From Bacteroidia bacterium (GTDB lineage: Bacteria > Bacteroidota > Bacteroidia > Flavobacteriales_D > Cryomorphaceae): a stretch of 64,000 nt of DNA. The DNA lies in assembly GCA_030427905.1 (NCBI GenBank), contig JAUICL010000004.1, positions 1-64,000 of the forward strand, in the 5' to 3' direction. Positions 17,581-26,348 of the stretch are shown one piece after another (the first letter of the stretch is position 1; every line of letters starts with the position of its first letter). The notes beneath the pieces are model-generated. The model had not been told where the DNA came from. It ran no database searches and saw nothing but the letters and a program-made list of their open reading frames with translations. The translations under genes were made by a program, and so were the position numbers.

Positions 17581-19349
17581 TTCTGAATGCTGTTTTCGAG
17601 TTTCTCAATCAAAGTAGCCGCTTGATTGTAAAATTCTTCTTCACTCATACCTGTGACTGGTGCAAACCGAGCCATTTCGCAAGAATCGAGCGTGCTATTC
17701 AAGGTGTCAATTTCTTCCATTGTAACACCGCGCTCTAAGAGCTCTTTTTCGATATTATGACGGGTCAATTCACTGCTGGCGATACTCAATCTATCTGACA
17801 AATATCCAAAAAGGGCTTTGAATACCTCGCGGTAAAAATCTTGTGTGCGCCCTTCTTTCATCGCTGTGTCGGCAGCTTTCAAACGCCGTTTAGCGAGTTT
17901 GCCGGCCCCTCGCATTTTCACCACAGTTAGATCCTTGTTTCTTTCTTGCTCACGCTTTCTGGCGAGTAGAAACATCAAAAGAATAAGAAATGGAGCTCCG
18001 AGAAAGCCGTAGTGGGCTGTAGATCCAAAAAACGAGTTGTCTTTGGATTGGAGCTTCTTGGGATTGGTCAAAATATACCTAATGTCCTTACCAGACTGCG
18101 TAACGCGATTTTTCGCACGCTGGATACCGCTATCTGTCGTGACTTGGCCACCATCACCTTTAATCTTGAACTCAAACGGTCCGGCGGTCTCAGTTACATA
18201 TTTCTTCTTGGTAGGGTGGAAGAAGGTGAACTCAAACGCGGGGATCTCATATTCACCCGGATAGCGAGGGATAATGAGATATTGAAAGTTTCGAGATCCA
18301 CGTACACCTGACTCTGTCACCTTGATCCGATCGTTGATCTCTGGATCGTAGACTTCAAAATCAGAGGGAAATTTGATCTTTGGTGCTTCAATAAGCGAAA
18401 GATTACCCAAGCCAGAGATGCCAATGTTTAAATTGATGGCTTCGTTTGCTTGTGTCTCAAACGTACTGAACTCCACTTTGTAATCAAATTGCCCTACGGC
18501 TCCATCGTAAGATTTCGGAGCGTTTCCTGAATGTGGTAAAATCTCAATAGTCGGACTATTGCTTTTTACGTTAAACTGAGTCCCGCGATTGAAGATTGAG
18601 CGATTGACCAAAGTGGTGATTTCCACCGGGTCGATTTGAATTTTTCCTTTTCGTTGTGGAATTAATATTTGTGTTTGCAAGACGGCTTTCTTGAAACGCA
18701 TTCCATTGATAATCTCATAATTCTGCTCCCAAGCTGCGTCCTTTTCTACCGTTTCAGTCCAAAAACCATTAAGTGTTGGGAGTTTGGTCTCTACTACGTC
18801 TAGGTTATTGTACCGCGTTAGAAGTACGTATTGAATGACAATTTGCTCGCCGATATATGCTTTGCGCTTGCTTAGCTCAATCTTTAGTTGGATGTTCTCG
18901 ACATTCTGTGATGCCTGCTGACTTGTTTGGGGTTGTGCCGAGTTCTGATTTGAAGAAGGAGCAGGCCTGCTTCCCTTTATGACTTCAAGTACAATAGGAT
19001 CTGTTTTGTACCACTTATCATCTACTTTCACTTTACCAGGCTCAATGGTGTATTTCCCTTCTTTTACAGGGCGCAGCGTATAGGTCTGCGTAAGTGTGGA
19101 TGTAGATTGACCGTTGTAGTAACTATAGTTCTGCGAGCGCGACGGTCCAAAAATCAAGTTGAAATCCCCCAGAGGTGGCGGTGTGATATCTCCACGTCCG
19201 TTTTCCACGGTAATGCGGTATGAAAAGACCTCGCCGACTTCCACCGGATTCTTGTCAACAGATGCATAGACCCTTGTGTCCTGAGCGAAGCCTCGCACAG
19301 AAAGGAGAGTCAGAATGAAGAATGCGATATGTTTACCAATCTTTCTCAA
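17577..19349 (-). CDS. batD: BatD: large envelope protein of the Bat complex
   Basis: 590 residues: signal peptide ending GFAQ, repeated immunoglobulin-like beta domains (Y-x-S-V-x-K-x-P-V-x-V-G-E-x-F motif near residue 30; KRKAYIGEQIVIQY near 160), one transmembrane segment at about 450-470 (FLGAPFLILLMFLLA) and a cytoplasmic helical tail with a terminal domain. This is the BatD/oxygen-tolerance architecture. It overlaps batC by 17 nt and batE by 4 nt. The Ig-like repeats probably sit in the periplasm and contact the VWA proteins BatA/BatB (inference). Confidence 0.93.
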   Translation of the reverse strand: MRKIGKHIAFFILTLLSVRGFAQDTRVYASVDKNPVEVGEVFSYRITVENGRGDITPPPLGDFNLIFGPSRSQNYSYYNGQSTSTLTQTYTLRPVKEGKYTIEPGKVKVDDKWYKTDPIVLEVIKGSRPAPSSNQNSAQPQTSQQASQNVENIQLKIELSKRKAYIGEQIVIQYVLLTRYNNLDVVETKLPTLNGFWTETVEKDAAWEQNYEIINGMRFKKAVLQTQILIPQRKGKIQIDPVEITTLVNRSIFNRGTQFNVKSNSPTIEILPHSGNAPKSYDGAVGQFDYKVEFSTFETQANEAINLNIGISGLGNLSLIEAPKIKFPSDFEVYDPEINDRIKVTESGVRGSRNFQYLIIPRYPGEYEIPAFEFTFFHPTKKKYVTETAGPFEFKIKGDGGQVTTDSGIQRAKNRVTQSGKDIRYILTNPKKLQSKDNSFFGSTAHYGFLGAPFLILLMFLLARKREQERNKDLTVVKMRGAGKLAKRRLKAADTAMKEGRTQDFYREVFKALFGYLSDRLSIASSELTRHNIEKELLERGVTMEEIDTLNSTLDSCEMARFAPVTGMSEEEFYNQAATLIEKLENSIQK

Positions 19350-20136
19350 TCTTCACGCGTTTAGCAGTTTTCTTTTTATTCAGCTTTTCCTGAAGTTCTT
19401 TTTCTTGTTTTTTGAGCGCTTCCAGCAATTGTTCAGCTTCTTCCTTGCTCATCTCACTTTGTTGCTGTTGTTGCTGCTGTTGCTGTTGCTCCTGCTCTTG
19501 CTGCTGTTGCTCCTGCTCTTGCTGCTCTTGCTCTTGCTCTTGCTGTTGCTGCTCTTGCTCTTGCTCTTGCTGCTGCTGTTGCTCTTGCTGTTGCTGTTGC
19601 TGCTGTTGCTCTTGCTGCTGTTGCTCTTGCTGCTGTTGCTTCAATCTGTTTGCATAGGCCAAATTATACCTAGCTTCTTCGTCTGCTGGATTCTTGCGCA
19701 GCGCTTCTTTATACGCTTCTATGCTCTTTTCTAATTCTCCACCTGTCAGCTGAGCGTTTCCGAGATTATACTGCGAGTTGTTTACTTCTTCATCTGACTC
19801 AGCTTGCTCACTAGCCTTTTCGAAAGCCGAAGCGGCTTCTTGGGCGAGCGCCTGAGCTTGACCAATATATTGCTGTCTGGCTTGCTCGTCTTCTATAGCC
19901 TGAGCTTCCTTGGAGAGCTCCGCTGATTGGCTTTGGTAAGCATAGCCGAGATTAAACTGAGCTTCTTTATAGTCTGGGTTCAGCTCAATTGCCTGCTTGT
20001 AAGCTTCTATGGCTTCCGCAGTCTTTCCTTTTGCCATCAAGGCGTTGCCCTGGTTGGTATAAACTTTTTCATCCTGCCCGAAAGAATTGACAGAGATCAG
20101 CAGCAGTCCTATTAACGCAATCCATCTCCACATCAT
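19333..20136 (-). CDS. batC: BatC: TPR protein with a long Gln/Glu-only tract
   Basis: 267 residues with a signal peptide (ending SFGQ), three TPR-like repeats (NQGNALMAKGKTAEAIEAYKQAIEL; NLGYAYQSQSAELSKEAQAIE; NLGNAQLTGGELEKSIEAYKEAL) and, at residues about 166-226, a tract made only of Gln and Glu, then a charged helical end. The TPR plus low-complexity C-terminus is usual for BatC, but a pure Q/E tract of about 61 residues is long. Starts in an ATGA overlap with batB. Confidence 0.92.
   Translation of the reverse strand: MMWRWIALIGLLLISVNSFGQDEKVYTNQGNALMAKGKTAEAIEAYKQAIELNPDYKEAQFNLGYAYQSQSAELSKEAQAIEDEQARQQYIGQAQALAQEAASAFEKASEQAESDEEVNNSQYNLGNAQLTGGELEKSIEAYKEALRKNPADEEARYNLAYANRLKQQQQEQQQQEQQQQQQQQEQQQQQEQEQEQQQQEQEQEQQEQEQQQQEQEQQQQQQQQQQSEMSKEEAEQLLEALKKQEKELQEKLNKKKTAKRVKIEKDW
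19459..19641 (-). repeat. CAG/CAA/GAG trinucleotide-type tract in batC
   Basis: About 61 codons composed solely of Gln (CAA/CAG) and Glu (GAG) codons. Every length change by whole triplets keeps the frame, so copy number may vary between strains without inactivating the gene. Codons are mixed, which reduces but does not abolish slippage. Confidence 0.9.
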
Positions 20137-21284
20137 GACTCAAAAAGATTTAGTTGTTTGGTTAATACTCCTTTTCGGCCTCTCAACAAAAACTCGATTA
20201 GCATGAATGCTAGTCCAATAGCGAGAAAAATTTGATATCGGTCTTCGTATTCTGCATAAGAAATTGATCCCATTTCGGTTTTGTTGATTTTATTCAACTC
20301 GTCGAGCAGTGCACCTAAGCCTACTTCTGCGTTTGACGCTCGAATATAAGCTCCATTTCCGGCCGCTGCAATATCTTCTAGCATCTCTTCATTTAGCTTC
20401 GAGACTACAACATTTCCGCTTTTGTCTTTCTTGAAGCCAACTTTTCTTTTTCCCTGATACTCGGGAATTGGAGTTCCCTCAGGACTTCCCATCCCGATTG
20501 TGAACACTTTCACGCCTTGCTCGGCTGCTGTTCGAGCTGCTTCGACGGCATCATCTTCGTGATTTTCACCATCGGTAATGATTATGAGCGCTTTCTGAGC
20601 CGGCGACTCGAAATCAAAGCTCTCCATGGCCAATTCCATGGCTGATCCAATAGCCGTTCCTTGTACTGGTACAATGTCGGTATCAATGGCGCTAAGGAAG
20701 AGCTTACCGGCTGCATAGTCGTTGGTGATAGGCAGTTGAACGAAGGCCTGACCGGCAAAGACGATGATTCCAACGCGATCGCCGTGAAGGTTCTCAAGAA
20801 GTTTTTCGATGGAACGTGTGGCTCTTACCAATCTATTTGGCTTCAAGTCTTCGGCCTTCATGCTATTGGAGACATCCAAGGCCAACACTATTTCAATTCC
20901 AGATATTTTGGCTTCAGACATTTTGGAGCCCAACTTTGGGTTCATCAATGCGAGCACGAGCATGGCCGCTGCCAATCGCCACATCATGTATTTGAGCAAG
21001 GTGTTTGCCGAAGATATATCCGGTACGAGATAGGGAAGGAGCGCCGTATCTGAGAATTTCTTCAAACGGCTGTTTTTGGACCATATCCCCAAGAGGAACA
21101 AGGCGCAAATAACGGGACCAATACCAAGAAGCCACACCAAATTGGGCCGATCCCATTTTAAGCCAGGAATGGCTCCAATCACTACAAAAACGGTAATTGC
21201 CACCAAAGCCCAAATCACGATCTCTACGATAAGACTCGTGAGCAACATGCCACCCAAATTATATGTAGATCGTTGCTTGGTCAT
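20133..21284 (-). CDS. batB: BatB: von Willebrand factor A membrane protein
   Basis: 383 residues: two N-terminal transmembrane helices (about 15-40 and 48-67), another at about 100-115, a VWA domain with a complete MIDAS (D137-V-S139-N-S141; T in GTAIGSAM; D in ITDGENHEDD), and a C-terminal helix (FLAIGLAFMLIEFLL). Metal-ion-dependent protein binding at the inner membrane is the family expectation. The N-terminus is longer than usual for BatB by one hydrophobic helix, though I cannot measure this here. Overlaps batA and batC by 4 nt each. Confidence 0.92.
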   Translation of the reverse strand: MTKQRSTYNLGGMLLTSLIVEIVIWALVAITVFVVIGAIPGLKWDRPNLVWLLGIGPVICALFLLGIWSKNSRLKKFSDTALLPYLVPDISSANTLLKYMMWRLAAAMLVLALMNPKLGSKMSEAKISGIEIVLALDVSNSMKAEDLKPNRLVRATRSIEKLLENLHGDRVGIIVFAGQAFVQLPITNDYAAGKLFLSAIDTDIVPVQGTAIGSAMELAMESFDFESPAQKALIIITDGENHEDDAVEAARTAAEQGVKVFTIGMGSPEGTPIPEYQGKRKVGFKKDKSGNVVVSKLNEEMLEDIAAAGNGAYIRASNAEVGLGALLDELNKINKTEMGSISYAEYEDRYQIFLAIGLAFMLIEFLLRGRKGVLTKQLNLFES

Positions 21285-22357
21285 GGTAGGGTTTGAAATA
21301 CGAGCGTTCTCAATAAAAATTCACAAGAGAGAATCAATCCACCGATGGCAGCAAACCAGAAAAATTCTTCTGATTTTTGACTGTGTTCCGTAACGCTGAT
21401 CTTCGTCTTTTCCAACCGATCTATTTCTTGGTAGATCGCTTCAAGGGCATCTCCATTGGTGGCACGAAAGTACTTTCCACCCGTCATGTCGGCAATCTCT
21501 TGAAGCGCTTCTTCGTTGATGTTTACATCGACATAATCGTAGCGGTATTTTCCATTTGGATAGATCTGTGTGGGAGCCAAGGCCTTTCCACGCGAACCCA
21601 CACCAATGGTATAAACCCGAATGTCGAAATTCTGAGCAATTTCAGCTGCGGTAACCGGGGCTATCGATCCCCTGTTGTTTTCACCGTCTGTGAGCAAGAT
21701 TACCACCTTGCTTTTTGCTTCACTATCTTTCAATCGGCTTACCGAAGTGGCCAGGCCCATGCCAATGGCTGTACCGCCTTCCACCATGCCCGTCCGCACT
21801 TCTTTAAATAGACTTTTGAGCACCTTGTGGTCGCTGGTAAGGGGGCATTGCGTGAAACTCTCACCTTCGTATACAACGAGACCGATTCGATCATTGGGGC
21901 GAGAATCTATAAAGTCAATTGCCACTTCCTTCGAGCTTTCAAGCCTATTGGGGTCAAAGTCTTTGGCCAGCATAGATGCTGAAATATCCATACTAATAAT
22001 GATGTCAATTCCTTCTGTCTCCACGTCTTTCCAGCTCAGCTGAGACTGCGGACGAGCCAATGCAATGATGAACAAACCAACGGCCGAAATGCGCAGAAGT
22101 ACTGGCAAGGATATAATCCACGGCCAAATCTGAAAGCCTGAATTTCCGAATTGTACGGCAGTAGAAAGCTGAACCGTAGGTTGGCGCTTGTCGCTCGACC
22201 ACCATTCGTAAACCACCATCAAAGGAAGAATCAACAGCCCCCACAGATACATTGGATTATTGAAAGTGAAATCTTTAGAAGCGAAATAGTAACCTACAGC
22301 GGTGACGCCGATTCCCAAAAGACCCCATATGATTGCGATTAAACTATCTCGATTCAT
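21281..22357 (-). CDS. batA: BatA: von Willebrand factor A membrane protein
   Basis: 358 residues: transmembrane helices at about 5-25, 36-50 and 82-100, then a VWA domain with MIDAS residues D124-I-S126-A-S128, GTAIG and LTDGENN, and a final helix (FFWFAAIGGLILSCEFLL). Paralogue of BatB next to it; together they are thought to form a membrane platform activated by the MoxR ATPase (model from the family, not shown here). Overlaps the preceding gene by 14 nt. Confidence 0.93.
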   Translation of the reverse strand: MNRDSLIAIIWGLLGIGVTAVGYYFASKDFTFNNPMYLWGLLILPLMVVYEWWSSDKRQPTVQLSTAVQFGNSGFQIWPWIISLPVLLRISAVGLFIIALARPQSQLSWKDVETEGIDIIISMDISASMLAKDFDPNRLESSKEVAIDFIDSRPNDRIGLVVYEGESFTQCPLTSDHKVLKSLFKEVRTGMVEGGTAIGMGLATSVSRLKDSEAKSKVVILLTDGENNRGSIAPVTAAEIAQNFDIRVYTIGVGSRGKALAPTQIYPNGKYRYDYVDVNINEEALQEIADMTGGKYFRATNGDALEAIYQEIDRLEKTKISVTEHSQKSEEFFWFAAIGGLILSCEFLLRTLVFQTLP

Positions 22358-23309
22358 GATCTTGACTTTCGTTTAATTCTGGTTCTTGTGGAATCTGCCC
22401 CTCAATGAAAGCTAGTGCATCCTTCAGCGCTGATTCGTTTTCTGCGATGCTCGGGACTTCTTTGGCAAACTTCACCATGTCGGCTCTGAAAAGAATGACC
22501 CGCAGCTTGTTCATGTCGTCTTGGCTATAACCCACGTACCGCAATTGATCCATGGTTTCACGCGATGTAAGCTCATGTGCTTGTACATTGGTCGTGGTCT
22601 CGATAAACTCTCTGAGAATATCGGTGAGTTTGGTGTGATACAGCTTTGGTTTTTCCTTTTCGTAGGCTTTTTCTGAAAGTAGCTTCCGCAAATCTCTTAG
22701 CGCTATGACGTGCGGTGGATCAGCTGGTTTAGGCTCAAAAACCAACTCCTTCTTCTGGTTTCGCCTTCCCAGCCAAACAAAAAGCCACACGGCCAAAGCA
22801 ACTAAGGCTAGACCGCCCATAACTTCTTTCAGGTAATACTTGTCGGCGTAAAACCGGATATAATCCCAGAGACCTACATCTACGGTATAACCTTCTCGAC
22901 TTCCATAGATTCCTTGTGTCGTATCTACTTCCACCGTAAATACATCGATGCGGATTGGTTCTGTCGTAGTTGCGTTTTGGTTGAGCTGAAAGGAGAGTCC
23001 GGGAATCTCATAGGTCCCAGAGTCAAAAGCGGTTAGGTAAGCCTTTTGCTCCAGCCTTAGCTTTCCCGTTCTGATCGTGTCAATCGGCTTGATATCAATA
23101 ATTTCTAAGCCGTTAGATGCAGCTTCATTTAGATTCGGGAAAGTCAGAATATCCTTTTCACTCTGTATCGGAACAGAAAGTGTCAACTCCACTTGTTCTC
23201 CGATCCTGATTTCATTTCGGTCCACAAGCGCCTCTGGGTTTTGTGAATACCCAAAACCTGCCATAAGAATGGCGATAGTCAGGAGTGATATATTCAAAAA
23301 CTGCTTCAC
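22344..23309 (-). CDS. BatD-like/DUF4381-type membrane protein of the bat operon
   Basis: 321 residues: signal peptide (ending FGYSQ), a periplasmic Ig-like domain reading VDRNEIRIGEQVELTLSVPIQ (the same kind of module as in BatD), one transmembrane helix at about 168-185 and a cytoplasmic helical domain with LREFIETTTNVQAHELTSRETMDQL, as seen in DUF4381-type proteins beside MoxR/VWA genes. Likely an accessory of the Bat complex. Overlaps DUF58 by 4 nt and batA by 14 nt. Confidence 0.85.
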   Translation of the reverse strand: MKQFLNISLLTIAILMAGFGYSQNPEALVDRNEIRIGEQVELTLSVPIQSEKDILTFPNLNEAASNGLEIIDIKPIDTIRTGKLRLEQKAYLTAFDSGTYEIPGLSFQLNQNATTTEPIRIDVFTVEVDTTQGIYGSREGYTVDVGLWDYIRFYADKYYLKEVMGGLALVALAVWLFVWLGRRNQKKELVFEPKPADPPHVIALRDLRKLLSEKAYEKEKPKLYHTKLTDILREFIETTTNVQAHELTSRETMDQLRYVGYSQDDMNKLRVILFRADMVKFAKEVPSIAENESALKDALAFIEGQIPQEPELNESQDHESR

Positions 23310-24178
23310 GATCGCTTGCTAAACAAATTTCTAAGGGGAGTGATGTAGGAAGTATGTGTAGCAATAGACGCTACGTCTACACCTGCTTTTTGGCAAGAAA
23401 GTTTCATTTCGTTCATTCTTTCCTGCCCTGCTCTGCTGTACGCTTCCCTATTTCTTTTTGAGTTGGTGTTTATCCACTGCGTAGACCCTGTTTCGGGATC
23501 CACGAATTTCACTCGTCCAATTGCCGGCATTTCCAATTCACGCTGATCATAGATGTGCAAAGCCACCAAATCGTGTTTACCACTGGCTAGCTTCAACCCG
23601 TTGGAGTAGTCCTTGTCCATGAAATCAGTGATCAAAAACGCGATACTTCTTTTTTTGACAACGTTGTTGAGGTAGCGCAGAGCCTCGGTAATATTGGTCC
23701 CTTTTTGCTCGGGCTTAAACTCAATGAGCTCACGGATGATCCGCAGAATGTGTGATTTCCCCTTTTTCGGTGGGATGAATTTTTCCACTTGATCGCTAAA
23801 GAAGATTACGCCGATCTTGTCGTTGTTTTGAATCGCCGAAAACGCCAACACTGCGCAAATCTCAGTGATCATGTTCTTCTTGAGCTGGGTGGTAGAGCCG
23901 AAGCTATCGCTCGCCGAAACATCCACCACCAGCACTACGGTCAATTCTCTCTCTTCTTCAAATACCTTGACGAATGGATGTCCAAAGCGCGCTGTTACAT
24001 TCCAGTCAATATCGCGCACTTCATCGCCCATACTGTACTCTCGCACTTCACTAAAAGCCATACCACGCCCCTTGAAGGCGGAATGGTATTCTCCCGAGAA
24101 TATCTGATTAGACAGCCCCTTGGTTTTCAACTCTATCCGCCTAACCTTTTTTAAAAGTTCTGCAGTATTTGTTGCCAT
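23306..24178 (-). CDS. DUF58 protein (MoxR-associated, VWA-like)
   Basis: 290 residues with the DUF58 hallmark block at about 28-80 (YHSAFKGRGMAFSEVREY, GDEVRDIDWNVTARFGHPFVK) followed by a VWA-like strand with VLVVDVSASD and a second acidic patch LITDFMD. DUF58 proteins are almost always encoded beside moxR. No transmembrane helix is visible, so it is probably cytosolic. Four nt separate it from moxR, and it overlaps the next gene by 4 nt. Confidence 0.94.
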   Translation of the reverse strand: MATNTAELLKKVRRIELKTKGLSNQIFSGEYHSAFKGRGMAFSEVREYSMGDEVRDIDWNVTARFGHPFVKVFEEERELTVVLVVDVSASDSFGSTTQLKKNMITEICAVLAFSAIQNNDKIGVIFFSDQVEKFIPPKKGKSHILRIIRELIEFKPEQKGTNITEALRYLNNVVKKRSIAFLITDFMDKDYSNGLKLASGKHDLVALHIYDQRELEMPAIGRVKFVDPETGSTQWINTNSKRNREAYSRAGQERMNEMKLSCQKAGVDVASIATHTSYITPLRNLFSKRS

Positions 24179-24182
24179 GGTT

Positions 24183-25235
24183 TTAAGGTACTTCTACTGT
24201 ATTGAGTACTTGTGCGATAACGTTTTCAACTGAGATGTCTTCGGCTTCAGCTTCATATGTAAGCCCAATTCGGTGTCTCATTACATCTGGACACACAGCT
24301 CGAACATCTTCTGGGATGACAAATCCACGGTGATTGATGAAGGCATAAGTCTTGGCGGCCAGGGCCATGCTGATACTCGCACGCGGAGACGCACCAAAAC
24401 TGATTAAGTCTTTTAGACCTTCCAATCCGTATGCTTCCGGTGTACGCGTAGCATAAACCAAGTCTACAATGTACTTTTCGATTTTCTCATCCATGTACAC
24501 TTCCCTAACCGTTTTGCGGGCTTGGAGAATGCTTTCTGCGCTGGCTACTTTTTTGGTCGTTGGGAAAGCGCTTGTTCCCACGTTGTTTCGCAAGATCAAG
24601 GCTTCTTCTTCCTTCTTCGGGTAGTCGAGCACAACTTTGAGCATAAATCGATCGACCTGTGCTTCTGGAAGCGGGTAGGTACCTTCTTGCTCTATTGGGT
24701 TTTGGGTGGCGAGTACCAGAAATGGCTTCGGCAGATGGAAAGTCGTACCACTGATGGTCACATGGCGCTCTTGCATGGCTTCGAGCAATGCCGATTGTAC
24801 CTTAGCCGGAGCCCGGTTTATCTCATCAGCCAAAACGAAGTTCGAAAAAATCGGCCCTTGTTTTGGGGTGAATTCTTGTGTCTTGGGATTGTAGATCATT
24901 GTCCCGATCACATCGGCAGGAAGCAGGTCTGGTGTAAACTGAACCCTGCTAAACTCCACATCGATACATCCCGAAAGCGCTTTGATGGCCAAGGTTTTTG
25001 CCAATCCAGGCACACCTTCTAGGAGGATATGTCCATCGGCGAGCAGGGCAATGAGCAGTTTTTCGATCATGGCTGGTTGGCCGATGATCACTTTTTCCAT
25101 TTCGAGCTTGATCAGATCCAAAAAGGCGCTTTCACGCTGAATCTTTTCATTTAAGGCTTTGATATCCACAGTGTTTGTAGGGGCGCTGGTGGGCGTTTCT
25201 CCCGCTATTTGGTGGTGCTGTGTTTCTTGGTTCAT
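24183..25235 (-). CDS. moxR: MoxR-family AAA+ ATPase
   Basis: 350 residues with the MoxR-specific Walker A GVPGLAKT (74-81), Walker B FVLADEIN (133-140), sensor 1 region LVLATQNPIEQEGTYPLPEAQVDRF and the C-terminal lid. MoxR ATPases act as chaperone-like activators of VWA-domain proteins, here presumably BatA/BatB and DUF58. First gene of the eight-gene operon that runs to batE, with gaps or overlaps of at most 17 nt throughout. The 213-nt upstream region carries a hairpin and a candidate operator. Confidence 0.96.
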   Translation of the reverse strand: MNQETQHHQIAGETPTSAPTNTVDIKALNEKIQRESAFLDLIKLEMEKVIIGQPAMIEKLLIALLADGHILLEGVPGLAKTLAIKALSGCIDVEFSRVQFTPDLLPADVIGTMIYNPKTQEFTPKQGPIFSNFVLADEINRAPAKVQSALLEAMQERHVTISGTTFHLPKPFLVLATQNPIEQEGTYPLPEAQVDRFMLKVVLDYPKKEEEALILRNNVGTSAFPTTKKVASAESILQARKTVREVYMDEKIEKYIVDLVYATRTPEAYGLEGLKDLISFGASPRASISMALAAKTYAFINHRGFVIPEDVRAVCPDVMRHRIGLTYEAEAEDISVENVIAQVLNTVEVP

Positions 25236-25284
25236 GTTGCGAATTTAATACTCTGGTTGAATAAAAATTACGACCTGTTATATC

Positions 25285-25310
25285 AAAAAAAAATCCGTTG
25301 CTGAACGGAT
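25285..25310 (-). terminator. Terminator-like hairpin in the moxR leader
   Basis: On the minus strand ATCCGTT, loop CAGC, AACGGAT (25310-25293) is followed by eight T residues. It lies 50-75 nt upstream of the moxR start in the same orientation, with no gene ending there. A -7-type element TATGTTTG (25406-25399) upstream would give a transcript of about 110 nt ending at this hairpin. It may be an attenuator or the end of a small RNA. Confidence 0.5.
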
Positions 25311-25349
25311 ATACAAATTTGCGTCAATCCCTTTGTACTGTGGGTTTCT

Positions 25350-25371
25350 GGCCGTTAAAACTTGTTAAGAC
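25350..25371 (-). promoter_or_regulatory. Direct repeat TTAACA, candidate operator of moxR-bat
   Basis: Plus-strand CGTTAAAACTTGTTAAG has two GTTAA units 10 bp apart and matches the element upstream of the HtrA gene at 17 of 22 positions. A third TTGTTAA copy lies at 25385-25391. A near-consensus -7, CAAATTTG, follows at 25321-25314. Confidence 0.4.
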
Positions 25372-25448
25372 CCGCGGTGGTTTCTTGTTAATAAATTCCA
25401 AACATATGTCTACAGAATACCCCTACATTTAAGTCAAATATTTGAAGA

Positions 25449-25841
25449 ATGGAATTGGAGAAAGCGATAGCATACGTGCGAGATTTTCACGATGCGTTTG
25501 GAATAGAGAATGCCAAGTCTCAAGTGGGTAAACTCACTGATGCCGATACACTTTTGCGCTATAAACTGATGCGTGAAGAGAATGAAGAGTATCTGGAAGC
25601 TGCTCAGAATGGCGATTTGGTGGAAGTGGCTGATGCCTTGGGCGATATGCTCTACATTTTGTGTGGGACTATTTTGAAGCATGGATTGCAGGACAAAATA
25701 GTAGAAGTCTTCGAAGAAATACAGCGCTCTAATATGAGTAAGTTGGATGAGAACGGACAGCCCATTTACCGTGAAGATGGTAAGGTTTTAAAGAGTAACT
25801 TGTACTTCAAACCAGATATAGCGAAGATTCTTGAAAATTGA
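25449..25841 (+). CDS. MazG-like/PRA-PH-type NTP pyrophosphohydrolase
   Basis: 130 residues, all-alpha, with the metal-binding pattern REENEEYLEA (EExxE type, about residues 43-52) and EVADALGDMLYIL (ExxD, about 59-72), the signature of the all-alpha NTP-pyrophosphohydrolase superfamily. It resembles the phosphoribosyl-ATP pyrophosphohydrolase-like group rather than true MazG. Substrate (a nucleoside triphosphate) is not deducible. The stop overlaps the TTG start of the DUF4442 gene by 11 nt. Confidence 0.88.
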   Translation: MELEKAIAYVRDFHDAFGIENAKSQVGKLTDADTLLRYKLMREENEEYLEAAQNGDLVEVADALGDMLYILCGTILKHGLQDKIVEVFEEIQRSNMSKLDENGQPIYREDGKVLKSNLYFKPDIAKILEN

Positions 25842-26343
25842 TTTAAAGAAAAGCATCGAATTAGCTTCTTCCGGCGGGTGGGCTTTGAAAAAGCTCAACT
25901 TTATCATGGGGAGGGGAATTCCCTTCAATAAGCCGCACGGGATTAAGATTCATGAAATAGGTGACGATTTTATCACCACCGTGATTCCATACAAGCGAAT
26001 CAACCAAAATCACATCCGCGGGGTTCATGCTTGCGGGCTCGCTACAGCAGCCGAGTTTTGTAGTGGCTTGGTTTTGCTTCGCAATCTAGATCCGAGAGAT
26101 TACCGTTTGATCATGCAAAAGATCGAAGTGGAGTACTTCTACCAAGCAAAGAAAACGGCTCTAGCCACATTCCGGTTGTCGCGTTCTGTGTTTGAAAGTG
26201 AGATTTTGGCCATTCTCAAAAAGGATAGCAAGGTATTTCACACCTGTGAGGTCATTGTGAAAGATATCGATGGTAATCACTTGTGCACAGCACAAATTCG
26301 CTGGCAGATTAAGTCTTGGGACCAAGTGAAAACAAAAACGTGA
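25831..26343 (+). CDS. DUF4442 hotdog-fold protein (thioesterase-like)
   Basis: 170 residues with IPFNKPHGIKI, a long central helix entry RGVHACGLATAAEFCSGL, and beta strands matching DUF4442/PaaI-like hotdog proteins; hydrolysis of an acyl-CoA is possible but unproven. There is no ATG in the front part; TTG at 25831, inside the preceding gene, gives a complete domain and is taken as the start. Ends 5 nt from the convergent ribH stop. Confidence 0.85.
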   Translation: MKIDLKKSIELASSGGWALKKLNFIMGRGIPFNKPHGIKIHEIGDDFITTVIPYKRINQNHIRGVHACGLATAAEFCSGLVLLRNLDPRDYRLIMQKIEVEYFYQAKKTALATFRLSRSVFESEILAILKKDSKVFHTCEVIVKDIDGNHLCTAQIRWQIKSWDQVKTKT

Positions 26344-26348
26344 TGTTG

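Noticed and set aside
19315-19734. Plus-strand ORFs rich in Leu or Cys
   Set aside because: They are frame shadows of the CAG/CAA tract of batC on the opposite strand, with no domain structure.
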